From an uncultured Sphingorhabdus sp. (GTDB lineage: Bacteria; Pseudomonadota; Alphaproteobacteria; Sphingomonadales; Sphingomonadaceae), in assembly GCA_947501885.1 (NCBI GenBank), contig CANMXN010000001.1, positions 620,001 to 684,000 on the forward strand: 64,000 nt of DNA, given 5' to 3'. The first letter of the stretch is position 1. Every line of letters begins with the position of its first letter. Both the position numbers and the translations under genes were made by a program. Positions 10,362 through 19,247 of the stretch are shown here, in pieces. The notes beneath the pieces are model-generated. The model had not been told where the DNA came from. It made no database searches and saw only the letters and a program-made list of their open reading frames with translations.

Positions 10362-10388
10362 CATGCGCTGGTTGATAGCCAGCGCATG
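10362..10388. terminator. Hairpin between convergent genes
   Basis: A perfect 10-bp inverted repeat, CATGCGCTGG (10362-10371) and CCAGCGCATG (10379-10388), with a seven-base loop. It lies between the end of cysK and the end of the convergent small-protein gene. Neither side has a run of U, so it may stop transcription weakly or protect 3' ends rather than act as a classic intrinsic terminator. Confidence 0.45.
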
Positions 10389-10398
10389 AATATAGCCC

Positions 10399-10734
10399 TT
10401 ACTTCTTTGGTGGAGCTTTATCTGGTTTTCCATCGCCATCATTATCAAATTTATCAGGCAGATTGTCTCCGTCACTATCCCACGCATCGGGGCGACCATC
10501 TTTATCACGATCCCACGCATCTGGAATACCATCATTATTCGTATCTATGGTTGGCGGAGGAATTTCCTTTTGCTCAACCACTTTCACATGGTTGTTCGGA
10601 ATAGTTTCTTTTTTCAGAGAGCTCTCTTTAGCCACAACTGGTTGCAACATAATAACCACCATAACTATCATTGCGATTGTTAAAAATATAAAGCCTATTA
10701 GATTGGTTGGTTTGGTTCCTTGATTGGAAAGCAT
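10399..10734 (-). CDS. Small membrane-anchored or secreted protein with calcium-type DxDxDG repeats
   Basis: Product of 111 residues from the ATG at 10734, which has AGGAGA six bases ahead; a longer frame lacks any such site. A single hydrophobic segment (about residues 14-33) acts as anchor or signal. The C-terminal half holds four repeats of the D-x-[DN]-x-D-G-x-P-D type (NNDGIPDAWDRDKDGRPDAW and following), like thrombospondin type 3 calcium-binding repeats of surface proteins. The likely location is the outer face of the inner membrane or outside the cell. No specific function can be assigned, and it has no operon partner. Confidence 0.7.
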   Translation of the reverse strand: MLSNQGTKPTNLIGFIFLTIAMIVMVVIMLQPVVAKESSLKKETIPNNHVKVVEQKEIPPPTIDTNNDGIPDAWDRDKDGRPDAWDSDGDNLPDKFDNDGDGKPDKAPPKK

Positions 10735-10915
10735 TGCAAATCTCCTATATATTGCATGTTTTCCCCTGACGATTAATAGATGGCAAATTACCAATATCTA
10801 TACAAACCATCTTCGTTCGATAGAGCCGCAAACAAGACATACGGCAAACCATATTCGGCCCACCGCATGCTATAAACTCATCATCCTATCTATTGTAAAA
10901 TCAAATATTGTAATG

Positions 10916-12718
10916 TTAAGCGACTTCAAACATCTCAGGGGATAGCGCCATAATGCTCTCTCCGCCTGTTTCAATTTTACGGCGCAGTGCCCCTGCATCG
11001 GGCATGATACGTTCAGCAAAATAACGCGCCGTTACTAATTTCGCTTCATAAAAATCTTTATTGCCCTCGCCGCTTTCCAGTGCCTCACGCGCCGCAACGC
11101 TCATACGCAGCCATTGCAAACCAAGCGCAACAATACCCATGATATGCATATAATGATGCGCCCCTGCCCCAACATTATCGGGGTTAGCCATACCATTTTG
11201 CATGAACCACATCGTCGCTGCTTTTAATTCGCCATTGGCTTTTTCCAAACGTTCAGCAAAATCACTGCTATCAGCACCTGCTTTCGCAGCAGCACATTCA
11301 TCATCTACAATCTTAAAGAAAGCTTGGACAGCACGCCCGCCATTTTGCGCCAATTTACGGCCTACCAAGTCCATCGCTTGAATGCCATTGGCGCCTTCAT
11401 AGATCATCGTGATGCGGGCGTCGCGCACATATTGCTCCATGCCCCATTCGCCAATATAGCCATGGCCGCCATAAACTTGCTGCGCATTTGTCGCAATGTC
11501 ATAGCCTTTATCGGTACCATAGCCTTTGATAACAGGCGTTAAGAGCGAGAGCAGGTCATCGGCGCTCTCGCGCTCTTCTTCTGTCGCGCCTTTATGGATA
11601 AGGTCCGCCTGCAATGCCCCCCATAGACACAGCGCGCGCAAGCCCTCTGTAATCGCTTTGGCATCCATCAACATGCGGCGCACATCTGGGTGGACAAATA
11701 AGGTGTCGGCTTTTTCTTCCAAATCTTTCGGCCCAGTAAGCGCACGTCCTTGGCGGCGATCCGCAGCATAAGCAACGGCGTTTTGATAAGATATTTCCGA
11801 AATACCCAATCCTTGCTGGCCAACACCAAGACGTGCAATATTCATCATAATAAACATAGCGGCAAGGCCTTTATTCTCTTCGCCCACCAAATAACCTGTC
11901 GCGCCATCATAATTCATCACACATGTAGAATTGCCATGAATACCCATTTTATGTTCAATCGATCCGCAGGATAATGTATTGCGATCTCCCAAGGAACCAT
12001 CATCATTGACGATGAATTTCGGCACGATAAACAGCGATATACCTTTTACGCTGTCTGGCGCATCGGGGGTTTTTGCCAATACCAAATGAATGATATTTTC
12101 GGTTAAATCATGTTCACCCGAAGAGATGAAAATCTTGGTTCCACTAATTGCATAGCTGCCATCATCATTTGGTTCGGCCTTAGTGCGGATTAAACCCAAA
12201 TCAGTACCGCAATGCGGCTCGGTCAAATTCATCGTGCCGCCCCATTTTCCCGACACCATGTTGGGGACATATTTTTCTTTTTGCTCTTGGCTGCCTTTTG
12301 CCAAGATAGAAGAAACTGCGCCGTGGGTTAAACCAGGGTACATTGCAAATGCCATGTTCGAGCTAGCCATAAATTCTTCAAATGCCATGCTCACCACATG
12401 CGGCAATTCTTGTCCGCCAAATTCTTCGGGTGCGGACAATGTCCCCCATCCTGCCTCGCAATATTGTGCATAGGCCTCTTTAAAACCCTTGGGCGTTGTA
12501 ACGCTGCCATCATCGTGGCGCGTGCAGCCTTCTAAATCACCCGATTGGTTGAGCGGGAAAAGAATATTTTCAACAAATTTAGAGCCTTCGCCCAAAATGG
12601 CTTCCACCATATCAGGGCTAGCATTTTCAAACCCTGGTAGATTGGAATACTTCTCTAATTTCAAAACATTATTAAGATTAAACAATGTGTCATTTACGGG
12701 GGCTTTATACTGAGGCAT
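10916..12718 (-). CDS. Acyl-CoA dehydrogenase, DmdC-like long form
   Basis: Product of 600 residues, longer than the usual 380-residue acyl-CoA dehydrogenase because of N- and C-terminal extensions, as in the DmdC (3-methylmercaptopropionyl-CoA dehydrogenase) and related FadE groups. Seen are the FAD/substrate segment [39 protein letters not shown] and [10 protein letters not shown], whose Glu is the expected catalytic base. It is a flavoenzyme that oxidises acyl-CoA in the cytoplasm. Substrate preference cannot be read from sequence; DMSP-derived, medium-chain and long-chain acyl-CoA are all possible. It lies 58 bases behind the MerR regulator, with AGGA ahead of the ATG, so co-transcription is likely. 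Confidence 0.88.
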   Translation of the reverse strand: MPQYKAPVNDTLFNLNNVLKLEKYSNLPGFENASPDMVEAILGEGSKFVENILFPLNQSGDLEGCTRHDDGSVTTPKGFKEAYAQYCEAGWGTLSAPEEFGGQELPHVVSMAFEEFMASSNMAFAMYPGLTHGAVSSILAKGSQEQKEKYVPNMVSGKWGGTMNLTEPHCGTDLGLIRTKAEPNDDGSYAISGTKIFISSGEHDLTENIIHLVLAKTPDAPDSVKGISLFIVPKFIVNDDGSLGDRNTLSCGSIEHKMGIHGNSTCVMNYDGATGYLVGEENKGLAAMFIMMNIARLGVGQQGLGISEISYQNAVAYAADRRQGRALTGPKDLEEKADTLFVHPDVRRMLMDAKAITEGLRALCLWGALQADLIHKGATEEERESADDLLSLLTPVIKGYGTDKGYDIATNAQQVYGGHGYIGEWGMEQYVRDARITMIYEGANGIQAMDLVGRKLAQNGGRAVQAFFKIVDDECAAAKAGADSSDFAERLEKANGELKAATMWFMQNGMANPDNVGAGAHHYMHIMGIVALGLQWLRMSVAAREALESGEGNKDFYEAKLVTARYFAERIMPDAGALRRKIETGGESIMALSPEMFEVA

Positions 12719-12776
12719 ATTTTTATCCTAAATCTATGATAAATTTAAAGGGGTAGACGTAATTATATGTTGAATT

Positions 12777-13220
12777 TTACTGTTTATCAGAAATTTCTGC
12801 TTTTTCTACAACATCAACAAATTCCGTCAATTCTGAGATCGCACTATTAATATCATCTTTTTGTTTTTTCAGTAGTTCAATGCGGGCGCGACATTTTTCA
12901 AGTGTTACTTTGCGTTGTAAATTCCGACCATCGCCAACATCATATAAATCAATCATCTCACGAATTTCAGCCAAGCTAAATCCCACACGCTTGGCACGCA
13001 ATATCCATGCAAGGCGCGCACGGTCGCGTTTAGAATAGACACGAGACAAACCATTTCTCTCTGGCGCTATCAGTCCTTGGTCTTCATAAAATCTTAGCGC
13101 ACGGGCCGTTACGTCAAATTCCGTTGAAAGATCGGAAATTGTATAAGACTCACGGTTTAGCTTGTCGGGCATTTCCAAAGTCGCATCGGCTCTGGTTTTT
13201 TTGGTTACAGCTTTGTTCAT
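12777..13220 (-). CDS. MerR-family transcriptional regulator (fatty-acid/branched-chain catabolism type)
   Basis: Product of 147 residues. The helix-turn-helix YTISDLSTEFDVTARALRFY and the wing EDQGLIAPERNGLSRVYSKR are typical MerR, followed by a coiled-coil (residues about 95-140) and no Cys cluster, so it is not a metal sensor. MerR regulators with this N-terminus (LiuR-like) control acyl-CoA and branched-chain amino acid catabolism, which fits the acyl-CoA dehydrogenase directly downstream. A strongly symmetrical element lies ahead of the gene at 13246-13293, suggesting autoregulation. Regulon membership is inference. Confidence 0.85.
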   Translation of the reverse strand: MNKAVTKKTRADATLEMPDKLNRESYTISDLSTEFDVTARALRFYEDQGLIAPERNGLSRVYSKRDRARLAWILRAKRVGFSLAEIREMIDLYDVGDGRNLQRKVTLEKCRARIELLKKQKDDINSAISELTEFVDVVEKAEISDKQ

Positions 13221-13245
13221 GTTCGAATCTCTTCTTTACATACTC

Positions 13246-13293
13246 TATAATTCCTTACTTAACGTTTACGCTAACGTCAAGTAAGGAATTATA
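13246..13293 (-). promoter_or_regulatory. Perfect 15-bp inverted repeat with inner ACGT half-sites, likely MerR operator
   Basis: TATAATTCCTTACTT (13246-13260) and its exact complement AAGTAAGGAATTATA (13279-13293) flank an 18-base spacer. The spacer plus flanks, read on the minus strand, gives TTGACGTTAGCGTAAACGTT, which contains ACGT-type half-sites like those reported for LiuR-type MerR operators. It sits 26 bases ahead of the MerR gene start, where a promoter is expected. Binding is inferred. Confidence 0.6.
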
Positions 13294-13450
13294 ATCTATT
13301 ACAAATATTATTATTTATAATCAAAAAATAACTAGCCGTAAATTATCGCCATTAATCTATCATCCAATAATTAGGAAATAAATGATCCAGTTCAGATTAT
13401 GATATATGGCAATCCGTCTAGCACTTTTGTAAATAAAGAAAAATTCTTAA

Positions 13451-14329
13451 TCACAATATCCACTCATTGCGTTTGATGCCCTGCGCATAAAGCAGCGCCG
13501 TCAAATCACCATGAACGATCTTCATATCGGCTGCCTTTTGCGCCGCTGGCTTAGCTTTATAAGCTACCCCTAACCCAGCAGCTTCGATCATAGGTATGTC
13601 ATTGGCACCATCCCCAACCGCGAGAGTTTGCGATATAGACCAATCATTCTTATCAACAATTTTCTGTAAAATGTCCTTCTTGCGCTGCGCATCGACAATA
13701 GCACCAATAATATTACCGCTTATCAAATGATCGGCGATTGCAAGTTCATTGGCATAATATTCATGAAAGCCCAATTCCATAGCAACGCTGCGCGCAAATT
13801 GCGTAAAACCGCCTGACACCAATATGCATTTAGCCCCCCGCGAAGCCATGGTCTGCACCAATATTTTGGCGCCTTTGCTCATCGTCACTCTTTCATCAAG
13901 ACATGTGATAATATTATCAGCATTAAGCCCTTTCAGAAGTGCCACACGGCCTCGCAAAGCTTCTTCAAAATCTAATTCGCCTCTCATCGCAGCTTCGGTT
14001 ACCGCTGCTATTTGCTCTTTAATCCCTGCATAATCCGCAAGTTCATCGATACATTCAACCGTAATCATAGTGCTATCCATATCGGATATTAGCATTTTCT
14101 TCTCGCGATTTTCAGTTGGTTGCACCACCCAATTCAGTGCATCAGTGATAGAGGCAAGAGTTTGTTTTGCAGTTAAAATATCACCAGTAAAGTTAATATC
14201 TACTGCATATCCATCATCTATCCATATACTATTTTCAACTATTAAGCCTGCCTCATGCATGCGATCACAAGCCGATGATAATTGTCCATTTGCAAGCGTC
14301 TCACTTGCTATTAAGGTTGCTACTGGCAT
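13451..14329 (-). CDS. serB: Phosphoserine phosphatase
   Basis: Product of 292 residues from the ATG at 14329, which has AGGATT six bases ahead; the frame runs further up but that part is antisense to the miaA P-loop. Residues about 1-80 form an ACT-like N-terminal region, then the HAD phosphatase core: DMDSTMI (nucleophile Asp), VSGGFTQFA and GDGANDIPM. It makes serine from phosphoserine, the last step of serine biosynthesis. Its start codon overlaps that of the divergent miaA in the sequence CATG. No serA or serC is nearby. Confidence 0.93.
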   Translation of the reverse strand: MPVATLIASETLANGQLSSACDRMHEAGLIVENSIWIDDGYAVDINFTGDILTAKQTLASITDALNWVVQPTENREKKMLISDMDSTMITVECIDELADYAGIKEQIAAVTEAAMRGELDFEEALRGRVALLKGLNADNIITCLDERVTMSKGAKILVQTMASRGAKCILVSGGFTQFARSVAMELGFHEYYANELAIADHLISGNIIGAIVDAQRKKDILQKIVDKNDWSISQTLAVGDGANDIPMIEAAGLGVAYKAKPAAQKAADMKIVHGDLTALLYAQGIKRNEWIL

Positions 14330-15263
14330 GACGAATCCTATCAATGATAAAATAGTAGCGCTTATCGCTGGTCCAACTGCAAGCGGCAAGAGCGGATTGG
14401 CCATCGCCCTGTCGAAACATTATACAGATCGCCAATATTGCATTATCAATGCCGATAGCGCGCAAGTCTATGACCATCTGCCGATTTTAAGCGCCCACCC
14501 TAGTGCCGAAGAATTAACGCAAGCGGAACACCGCCTCTATGGCTATTGGGATAGCAAACAATCTTGCAGCGCTGTTGATTGGGCCAAAGACGCTAAAGAT
14601 GAAATTAACCGCGCCCATGATGCAGATAAAATTCCAATATTGGTTGGCGGCACAGGTCTTTATATTCGCACTTTGCTTGATGGCATTGCGCCTATACCTA
14701 ACATTGACCCTGAGCTGCGACGCAGCATCAGAGTTATGCCAATCGAAGAATCCTATAATGCCTTAATTCAGCAAGACCCTGATGCAGCGCAACATTTAAA
14801 CCCAAATGACAGTGCCCGTATCTGCAGAGCATTAGAAGTCATTAAGTCAACAGGACAAAGCATTACAATTTGGCGACAACAAAAAGAAGGCGGCATTGCC
14901 GATACCATCACCCTACAGCCACTTATTTTATTACCGCCGCGCGACTGGCTCTATGAAAGATGCAATAGGCGTTTCGTACAAATGTTTGATACTGGCGCCA
15001 TAGATGAGGTCGAAGCACTCATAAAGCGCAACCCACCTATTGACAGTCCGCTCTGGCGTGCAATCGGAGTAAGTGAAATAAAGTCTTATTTAGAAGGACA
15101 AGTTGAGCGGGAAACCGCAATAGAATTAGGCCAAATTGCTACCCGCCAATATGCTAAAAGACAATATACTTGGTTTCGCAATCAATCACCAGCACATTGG
15201 CATAGGCATAAAGAGCATATAAATTATAATAAAATAAATATTTTTGAAACTATATTTCAATAA
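14328..15263 (+). CDS. miaA: tRNA dimethylallyltransferase
   Basis: Product of 311 residues. The start at 14328 is the only ATG that fits ahead of the P-loop IAGPTASGKSGLA (about residue 15); AAGG lies 11 bases ahead. Other family motifs are INADSAQVYDHLPILSAHP, LVGGTGLYIRTLLDG and the C-terminal RQYAKRQYTWFR. It adds a dimethylallyl group to A37 of tRNAs reading codons that start with U. Its first codon overlaps the first codon of serB on the opposite strand, so its promoter must lie inside serB. Confidence 0.93.
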   Translation: MTNPINDKIVALIAGPTASGKSGLAIALSKHYTDRQYCIINADSAQVYDHLPILSAHPSAEELTQAEHRLYGYWDSKQSCSAVDWAKDAKDEINRAHDADKIPILVGGTGLYIRTLLDGIAPIPNIDPELRRSIRVMPIEESYNALIQQDPDAAQHLNPNDSARICRALEVIKSTGQSITIWRQQKEGGIADTITLQPLILLPPRDWLYERCNRRFVQMFDTGAIDEVEALIKRNPPIDSPLWRAIGVSEIKSYLEGQVERETAIELGQIATRQYAKRQYTWFRNQSPAHWHRHKEHINYNKINIFETIFQ

Positions 15264-15269
15264 TTAGTA

Positions 15270-15298
15270 TTGACAAGCAATATTAATTTCATTAACGA
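15270..15298 (+). promoter_or_regulatory. Possible promoter of ilvBNC
   Basis: TTGACA at 15270-15275 followed after 17 bases by TAACGA (15293-15298). The -35 box is a perfect match to the sigma-70 consensus and the -10 box is weak. It lies about 100 bases ahead of ilvB in the 135-base gap after miaA. Confidence 0.35.
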
Positions 15299-15398
15299 GC
15301 CTGTTCTTGCCTATTCTTATTCTTAAGATAGACAGTTATTTGATATTCAATTTTAACCATGCCTCATCTTGGCATATTATATCGGATTGGAATTATGT

Positions 15399-17144
15399 GT
15401 GAGCGCAAAATCCGGCGCAGAGATATTATTAAAAAGCCTCATAGACCAAGGCGTTGATACCGTTTTTGGATATCCGGGTGGTGCAGTACTGCCTATTTAT
15501 GATGCGCTATTTAAGCACCCCAAAATTAAACATATTTTGGTTCGTCATGAAGCTGGAGCAGCACATGCCGCAGAAGGTTATGCCCGCTCCACGGGTAAAC
15601 CAGGCGTGGTTTTAGTTACGTCTGGGCCTGGCGCTACCAACGCTGTGACAGGTATCGCTGATGCATTTATGGACTCTATTCCTCTCATTGTCATCACAGG
15701 ACAAGTGCCCTCCACGCTCATTGGTTCTGATGCCTTTCAAGAGGCTGACACTGTTGGCATAACGCGGCATTGCACCAAACATAATTATTTGGTGAAAGAC
15801 CCCAATGAACTTGCTAGCGTAATGAAAGAAGCATTTTTCATTGCTACCAATGGCCGCCCTGGCCCTATTGTCATTGATATTCCCAAAGATGTACAAGTCG
15901 CGCAACCCGATACTGACACACCGCAGAGAAAAGCACATGCGCGCTGCAATATACCGCATGAAGCCGATATACATGATATCACCAAAGCTGTGGAATTATT
16001 GGCAAATGCTAAAGCCCCCATATTATATACAGGCGGCGGTATTATAAATTCAGGCCCTGCTGCCAGCAAAGCCCTCATCGAACTAGCAAGCCTCTGCAAT
16101 GCGCCCGTCACATCCACGTTGATGGGCCTAGGGTCACTCCCCTCTGATGATCCCAAATGGCTCGGTATGCTGGGAATGCATGGCACATATGAAGCCAATA
16201 TGGCGATGAACCAATGCGATGTAATGTTATGTCTTGGTGCACGTTTTGATGACCGTGTAACTGGTCGTCTCGATGCATTTTCACCCAATAGCTATAAGAT
16301 TCATGTCGATATTGACCGCAGTTCGATTAACAAAACTGTGCGCGTTGATCTTCCTATCATTGCCGATGTCGGTAGAGCGATAGAACAAATGATCAAAATA
16401 TGGAAAGGCAGGAAATTAAAAGCTGCTAATCTCGAAAAATGGTGGGAATCTATAGAAGGTTGGCGAGCCGTTAAATGCCTAAATTATCCTGCTAATAAAG
16501 ACGAGATTATGCCGCAATATGCCATTGAACGTCTATATGAGGCCACCAAAGATAAAAGCCTCATTATTACGACAGAGGTTGGTCAGCATCAAATGTGGGC
16601 GGCTCAGCATTTTCATTTTCAAGAGCCTAACAAATGGCTAACTAGTGGTGGCCTAGGGACAATGGGCTATGGCTTACCAGCAGCGATTGGCGCACAAATC
16701 GGCAATCCCGATGCTCTGGTTATTGATATTGCGGGTGAAGCCTCCATACAAATGAATATTCAAGAATTAGGAACGGCCTCTCAATATCGCCTCCCTATTA
16801 AAATTTTCATCATCAATAATCAATGGATGGGCATGGTTCGTCAATGGCAAGAACTTACATTTAAAAGCCGCTTCTCAGAGAGTTACTCGGACAGCTTACC
16901 AGACTTTGTCCGTTTAGCCGAAGCTTATGGGTGGAAGGGCATAGTCATTGATCATCCCGATAATTTGGATGATAGTATCGCAGAAATGATTGCCTATAAG
17001 GGCCCCGTTATTGTGGATTGCCGCGTTACAAAAAACGCCAACTGCTTCCCAATGATACCATCAGGCGCTGCTCATACAGATATGCTACTCGATAGCAGCG
17101 CAGTAACAGGGGAAATGGACGATGAAGCGAAGGCCTTGGTATAA
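15399..17144 (+). CDS. ilvB: Acetolactate synthase, large catalytic subunit
   Basis: Product of 581 residues from the GTG at 15399, chosen because the family starts right before KSGAEIL and GGA lies at good spacing; TTG codons at 15369 and 15387 are alternatives. Motifs: FGYPGGAVLPIYDALF, the thiamine-diphosphate glutamate in LVRHEAGAAHAAEGYARS, LVTSGPGATNAVTG, and the cofactor region DIAGEASIQMNIQEL ending in NNQWMGMVRQWQEL. It joins two pyruvates, or pyruvate and 2-oxobutyrate, in the first common step of valine, leucine and isoleucine synthesis. The stop TAA overlaps the ATG of ilvN by one base, showing translational coupling. A 32-codon frame starting at 15359 overlaps its start. Confidence 0.95.
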   Translation: MSAKSGAEILLKSLIDQGVDTVFGYPGGAVLPIYDALFKHPKIKHILVRHEAGAAHAAEGYARSTGKPGVVLVTSGPGATNAVTGIADAFMDSIPLIVITGQVPSTLIGSDAFQEADTVGITRHCTKHNYLVKDPNELASVMKEAFFIATNGRPGPIVIDIPKDVQVAQPDTDTPQRKAHARCNIPHEADIHDITKAVELLANAKAPILYTGGGIINSGPAASKALIELASLCNAPVTSTLMGLGSLPSDDPKWLGMLGMHGTYEANMAMNQCDVMLCLGARFDDRVTGRLDAFSPNSYKIHVDIDRSSINKTVRVDLPIIADVGRAIEQMIKIWKGRKLKAANLEKWWESIEGWRAVKCLNYPANKDEIMPQYAIERLYEATKDKSLIITTEVGQHQMWAAQHFHFQEPNKWLTSGGLGTMGYGLPAAIGAQIGNPDALVIDIAGEASIQMNIQELGTASQYRLPIKIFIINNQWMGMVRQWQELTFKSRFSESYSDSLPDFVRLAEAYGWKGIVIDHPDNLDDSIAEMIAYKGPVIVDCRVTKNANCFPMIPSGAAHTDMLLDSSAVTGEMDDEAKALV

Positions 17145-17659
17145 TGCAAATATATAAAGAGAAATCAGAACGCCATGTTCTTACATTGACCGTCGATAAT
17201 GAAGCAGGAACATTAGCGCGTATCGCAGGCATGTTCACAGCGCGCGGTTATAATATCGATAGCCTCACTGTTGCCGATGTTACCGAAGATCGTTCTACGA
17301 GCCGTATCACTATTGTTACCAATGGCCCACCTGCCACTATTGAACAAATTATTGCACAATGTGAGCGTCTTATTCCCGTTCATAAAGTTACTGATTTAAC
17401 CGAAGAAGGCCCTCATGTTGAACGTGAATTGGCTCTTGTTAAAGTTACGGGAAGCGGCGATAACCGTATCGAAGCAATTCGTCTTGCTGATATTTACCGC
17501 GCCCGCGTGATTGATGCGACAACCAAAAGCTTTATTTTTGAGATAACGGGTAGCCCAGAGAAGATAGATACATTTTTGACATTGATGCGTGAGGTTGGTT
17601 TTGTAGAAGTAGGGCGCACAGGGGTTGCCGCCTTGATGCGCGGCAGCAAACCATCATGA
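17144..17659 (+). CDS. ilvN: Acetolactate synthase, small regulatory subunit
   Basis: Product of 171 residues, the long form of the regulatory subunit (also named IlvH). The N-terminal ACT domain starts HVLTLTVDNEAGTLARIAGMF and includes RGYNIDSLTVADVTED, where the valine feedback site of the family lies; a second ACT-like domain follows (LALVKVTG onward). It binds the IlvB subunit, raises its activity and mediates feedback inhibition by valine. It is coupled to ilvB by a TAATG junction and is followed 45 bases later by ilvC. Confidence 0.95.
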   Translation: MQIYKEKSERHVLTLTVDNEAGTLARIAGMFTARGYNIDSLTVADVTEDRSTSRITIVTNGPPATIEQIIAQCERLIPVHKVTDLTEEGPHVERELALVKVTGSGDNRIEAIRLADIYRARVIDATTKSFIFEITGSPEKIDTFLTLMREVGFVEVGRTGVAALMRGSKPS

Positions 17660-17695
17660 TTACAATATAACAGTTACAAATTTTGCTAAAATTAA

Positions 17696-18739
<1,044 letters not shown>

Positions 18740-18775
18740 ACGTAAACTATCAAATAATACTATATAAATCACACA

Positions 18776-18816
18776 TAAAAAGGGTGGCTCCCATCCGTAG
18801 GAACCACCCTGATTTT
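18776..18816. terminator. Bidirectional intrinsic terminator
   Basis: AGGGTGGCTCC (18781-18791) pairs with GGAACCACCCT (18800-18810), an 11-bp stem with one G-U or C-A position and an eight-base loop. AAAAA lies on the left and GATTTT on the right, so it gives a U-tract in both directions. It ends ilvC on the plus strand and the Cys-repeat gene on the minus strand. Confidence 0.85.
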
Positions 18817-18838
18817 ACCAGCGAATGCTGAAAAATAT

Positions 18839-19150
18839 TTATTCGCTAGGCGAACATGCGCCGCACGCACCACAAGCACTACATGCTGAGCACGCACCAC
18901 AGGCGCCACAAGCTGCTGCACAAGCGCCGCACGCACCACAGGCCGCTGCACAAGCGCCGCACGCACCACAAGCACCACAAGCACCACATGCTGAACATGC
19001 ACCGCAGGCTGAACATGCTGAGCATGCTGAGCATGCTGAGCATGCTTTACAAGCGCTGCATGGACCAGCGGCTGCTACTGCTGGTGCAGATGCAATTGCT
19101 AGACCACCAGCTACTGCTAATAATGTCGCTAATTTTGTCGTTTTTGTCAT
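18839..19150 (-). CDS. Exported cysteine-triplet repeat protein, [G/S]-A-C repeats
   Basis: Product of 103 residues from the ATG at 19150, with GGAG at good spacing; an in-frame TTG at 19162 is a poorer start. Residues 1 to about 28 are a Sec signal peptide ending in an Ala-rich cleavage region. Residues 31-99 are a run of SAC/GAC triplets holding 23 cysteines; all are three residues apart except two gaps of four caused by CAAAC. There is one Lys and no aromatic residue in the repeat. No enzyme domain is present. A periplasmic thiolate metal buffer is the most likely role, by inference from composition and export. The signal peptide and first repeats nearly match those of the YHS fusion next upstream, so one arose from the other by duplication. 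I recognise no named family. Confidence 0.8.
   Translation of the reverse strand: MTKTTKLATLLAVAGGLAIASAPAVAAAGPCSACKACSACSACSACSACGACSACGACGACGACGACAAACGACGACAAACGACGACSACSACGACGACSPSE
18915..18970. repeat. 30-bp tandem duplication inside the Cys-repeat gene
   Basis: A 26-base identical block occurs at 18915-18940 and again at 18945-18970, a period of 30 bases. It encodes the two copies of the ten-residue unit CGACGACAAA. Near 19012-19041 a nine-base unit (CATGCTGAG) is repeated three times. Both point to growth of the gene by slippage or unequal recombination. Confidence 0.85.
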
Positions 19151-19177
19151 TTTACTCTCCAATATATTTTATAATAA

Positions 19178-19195
19178 AAACCTAATATTAGGTTT
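19178..19195. repeat. 18-bp perfect palindrome upstream of the Cys-repeat gene
   Basis: AAACCTAATATTAGGTTT is a perfect palindrome 28 bases ahead of the start codon at 19150. On the minus strand it is followed by TTATTATAAAA, so it could form a weak terminator-like hairpin or be an operator for a dimeric regulator. No choice can be made from sequence. Confidence 0.5.
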
Positions 19196-19216
19196 ATTTC
19201 GTCTTATGGGGACAAA

Positions 19217-19240
19217 TGAGCCGGCACAAAGGCCGGCTCA
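19217..19240 (-). terminator. GC-rich hairpin after the Cys-repeat/YHS gene
   Basis: TGAGCCGGC (19217-19225) and GCCGGCTCA (19232-19240) form a perfect 9-bp stem with a six-base loop, seven bases after the stop codon at 19248. The minus-strand tail is only TTTGTC, a weak U-tract. It could end part of the transcripts and lower expression of the downstream Cys-repeat gene, or stabilise the 3' end. Confidence 0.6.
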
Positions 19241-19247
19241 AATTCTT

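Noticed and set aside
14330-14404. Longer serB N-terminus reaching 14404.
   Set aside because: The extra 25 residues are antisense to the miaA P-loop and have no ribosome site; AGGATT supports 14329.
18912-18972. CRISPR array or minisatellite element suggested by regular repeats.
   Set aside because: The repeats are in frame inside a coding gene, have no unique spacers of constant length and no cas genes nearby.
18839-19185. Plus-strand reading frames rich in His, Pro and Ala over the Cys-repeat gene (from 18825 and 18856).
   Set aside because: They are mirror images of the triplet repeat on the other strand, with no ribosome site; the minus-strand frame has a signal peptide, a good start and a homologue next door.
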